Below are positions 62,293 to 64,000 of a DNA stretch of 64,000 nt, in pieces; position 1 is the stretch's first letter, and each line of letters begins with the position of its first letter. A model generated the notes under the pieces. It did no database searches. It saw only the letters and a list, made by a program, of their open reading frames with translations, and was not told the origin of the DNA. A program made the position numbers and the translations under genes. Origin of the DNA: Erysipelotrichaceae bacterium (lineage in GTDB: Bacteria > Bacillota_I > Bacilli_A > Erysipelotrichales > Erysipelotrichaceae); the NCBI GenBank assembly GCA_030526485.1, contig JAUNCS010000006.1:1-64000 (forward strand), given 5' to 3'.

Positions 62293-63561
62293 TTAATCCT
62301 CCAAAGCTTTCAGAGCTCTTTGACCGATGTCCTTACGATAGAAAGAACCATCGAAGTCAATCTCTGAAACAAGTTTATAAGAATCTGTAATAGCTTCTTT
62401 TAAAGTATCAGCGACAGCAGTAACACCAAGTACACGACCACCACTATTAACAAGTTTGCCATCCTTAATAGCTGCACCAGCTACATATGTAGCCTTATGA
62501 GCAGCTTCACTCATCTTGATTTCAAAACCCTTCTGATAAGAAAGAGGATAACCAAGAGAAGCGATAACTACACAACATGAAGATTTATCAGAGAATCTTA
62601 CATCACACTTATCCAAAGTGCCATCAGTTGTAGCCATCATAGCTTCAAGTAAGTCTGTTTCCATTAAAGGAAGCACAACCTGAGTTTCCGGATCACCAAA
62701 ACGTGAATTGTATTCGATAACCTTTGGACCCTTTTCTGTAAGCATTAGTGAGAAATATAGACAGCCCTTGAAAGTTCTGCCCTCAGCCTCCATTGCACGG
62801 ATAGTAGGTACAAAGATTGTGTTCATAGCTTCTTCAGCAATTTCCTTAGTGTAGTAAGGATTTGGGGCAATAGCACCCATACCACCAGTATTTAAGCCCT
62901 CATCATTATCATGAGCTCTTTTGTGGTCCATTGAAGAAATCATTGGCTTTAAAGTCTTACCATCAGTAAAAGTAAGAATAGAAACTTCTGGACCTGTTAA
63001 AAATTCTTCAATAACAATAGTCTTACCAGCATCACCGAACTTGCCATCATTTAACATTTCGCTAACAGCAGTCTTAGCTTCTTCCACAGTTTCAGCAATA
63101 ATAACACCCTTACCAAGAGCTAAACCATCAGCCTTGATAACGATAGGTGCACCCATCTTATCGATATAGGCATGAGCCTTTTCTTCATCAGAGAATACTT
63201 CATATTCTGCAGTAGGAATATTGTATTTCTTCATTAAGTCCTTACTGAAAGCCTTACTAGCTTCAATGATAGCCGCCTTCTTTTCAGGGCCAAAACACTT
63301 ATAACCAGCCTTGTTGAAAGCATCAACGGCACCAAGTGCCAAAGGATCATCAGGAGTAACAACGACATAGTCAATACTGTGTTCATTGGCAAAAGCAATC
63401 TGCTTTTCAATATCAGTAGCGCCAATTGGGAAACATTCAGCATCCTCAGCAATACCGCCATTGCCAGGTAAGCAATAGATCTTTTCTACGTTCTTATTTT
63501 CTTTTAATTTACGGATGATAGCATGTTCTCTACCACCACTTCCAATTACAAGTAAATTCAT
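62293..63561 (-). CDS. purD: Phosphoribosylamine-glycine ligase PurD
   Basis: This 422-residue ATP-grasp GAR synthetase has N-terminal MNLLVIGSGGREHAI, KADGLALGKGVIIA and GCLYFSLMLTEKGPKVIEYNSRFGDPETQVVLPL; these form the ATP and Mg sites. It starts with AAGGAGAG and lies 1 base before purL and 12 bases after purH. Confidence 0.97.
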   Translation of the reverse strand: MNLLVIGSGGREHAIIRKLKENKNVEKIYCLPGNGGIAEDAECFPIGATDIEKQIAFANEHSIDYVVVTPDDPLALGAVDAFNKAGYKCFGPEKKAAIIEASKAFSKDLMKKYNIPTAEYEVFSDEEKAHAYIDKMGAPIVIKADGLALGKGVIIAETVEEAKTAVSEMLNDGKFGDAGKTIVIEEFLTGPEVSILTFTDGKTLKPMISSMDHKRAHDNDEGLNTGGMGAIAPNPYYTKEIAEEAMNTIFVPTIRAMEAEGRTFKGCLYFSLMLTEKGPKVIEYNSRFGDPETQVVLPLMETDLLEAMMATTDGTLDKCDVRFSDKSSCCVVIASLGYPLSYQKGFEIKMSEAAHKATYVAGAAIKDGKLVNSGGRVLGVTAVADTLKEAITDSYKLVSEIDFDGSFYRKDIGQRALKALED

Positions 63562-63573
63562 CGTCTCTCCTTA

Positions 63574-64000
63574 TTAATGATGGAACAGTCTTAAACCTGT
63601 GAAGGCTAATACCATACCATACTTGTCTGCTGTTTCAATAACATTGTCATCTCTGATTGAACCGCCTGGTTCAACGATAGCTGTACAGCCTGACTTATGT
63701 GCTCTTTCAACATTATCACCAAATGGGAAGAAGGCATCAGAACCAACAGTAATGCCTGTTGCCTTGGCAATCCATTCTTTTCTTTCTTCTCTAGTCAGTT
63801 CTTCTGGTCTTTCAGTGAAAACTCTTTGCCATTCACCATCTCTTAAGACATCATCACATTCATCTGACATATAGATATCAATCGCATTATCTCTATCAGG
63901 TCTTCTGACATCAGCTCTAAATGGCAGATTTAAAACCTTTGGATTCTGTCTTAACCACCAGTTATCAGCCTTTTGACCAGCTAAACGAGTACAATGGATT
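63574..64000 (-). CDS. purH: AICAR transformylase/IMP cyclohydrolase PurH, 3' part
   Basis: The frame runs through the right edge, encoding the C-terminal 141 residues of PurH. The family end is clear: IHCTRLAGQKADNWWLRQNP, LPFRADVRRPDRDNAIDIYM, DAFFPFGDNVERAHKSG, EPGGSIRDDNVIETADKYGMVLAFTGLRLFHH. The Met at 63870 is internal. It catalyses the last two steps of IMP synthesis and is upstream of purD in one operon. Confidence 0.93.
   Translation of the reverse strand, partial: IHCTRLAGQKADNWWLRQNPKVLNLPFRADVRRPDRDNAIDIYMSDECDDVLRDGEWQRVFTERPEELTREERKEWIAKATGITVGSDAFFPFGDNVERAHKSGCTAIVEPGGSIRDDNVIETADKYGMVLAFTGLRLFHH

Noticed and set aside
1-64000. CRISPR array, IS element, prophage, tRNA or rRNA
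   Set aside because: No regularly spaced repeats, transposase, integrase, phage structural gene or tRNA/rRNA-like sequence was recognised in either strand; intergenic gaps are mostly too short.

Overview
The window is AT-rich (roughly one third G+C by eye), tightly packed DNA from a low-GC Gram-positive anaerobe. I infer Bacillota, plausibly the Erysipelotrichia side. The grounds are lipoprotein signal peptides on every binding protein, a tryptophan T-box, a LicT/RAT/cre-controlled beta-glucoside operon, a class 1B PyrD-PyrK dihydroorotate dehydrogenase, a monomeric [FeFe] hydrogenase and a flavodiiron protein. I saw no rRNA, tRNA, CRISPR array, insertion sequence or prophage. The only clearly broken gene is a nitroreductase with a one-base frameshift.

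Layout. 1-2.4 kb: end of an unknown gene, then a nitroreductase(frameshifted)/PfkB kinase/PHP phosphatase operon. 2.4-7.9 kb: a BMP-type ABC importer headed by a COG0212 5-FCL paralog. 8-13.9 kb: a complete opp operon (B, C, D, F, A) whose binding protein OppA is circularly permuted. 14-17 kb: a TrpXYZ-type importer under a T-box whose specifier reads UGG. 17.1-20.9 kb: a pyrimidine operon (DAACS transporter, pyrE, pyrK, pyrD) behind a PyrR-like attenuator. 20.9-25 kb: 2-hydroxyacid dehydrogenase, a divergent MetRS-type enzyme, and an orphan pilin-like protein with a CxxC-pair motif. 25-29.5 kb: a cystine-type importer divergent from an Rrf2 regulator and an ABC-F protein. 29.5-41.9 kb: mixed short units (patatin, HAD phosphatases, DUF1622, two MATE pumps, Fic, AzlCD/LysR, PurE, NhaC-type antiporter, flavodiiron protein, YitT). 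42-46.6 kb: YitT, GH1, PTS and LicT, a beta-glucoside operon. 46.6-52.5 kb: phosphatase, [FeFe] hydrogenase, ABC-F, antiporter, EamA. 52.5-58.4 kb: a five-gene sulfur/tetrapyrrole operon led by a CoA-disulfide-reductase/rhodanese/siroheme-reductase fusion. 58.6-64 kb: purL, purD and the 3' end of purH.

How the parts work together. The cell appears to scavenge peptides, tryptophan, cystine, nucleoside-like compounds and beta-glucosides, while still making pyrimidines and purines. Sulfur metabolism seems to link two distant loci. The promoter of the siroheme-reductase operon and the Rrf2/cystine-importer intergenic region share a similar operator-like sequence.

Three observations stand out. 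The OppA lipoprotein has the order signal peptide, C-terminal third, N-terminal two thirds, which is a true circular permutation relative to the family. About a dozen first-in-operon genes have a -10 hexamer 6-9 nt before the start codon and no usable Shine-Dalgarno, so leaderless transcription may be common here. The 58.3-52.5 kb operon couples a three-domain sulfur enzyme to a CbiK-like chelatase and a metal-chelate/tetrapyrrole-type ABC importer.
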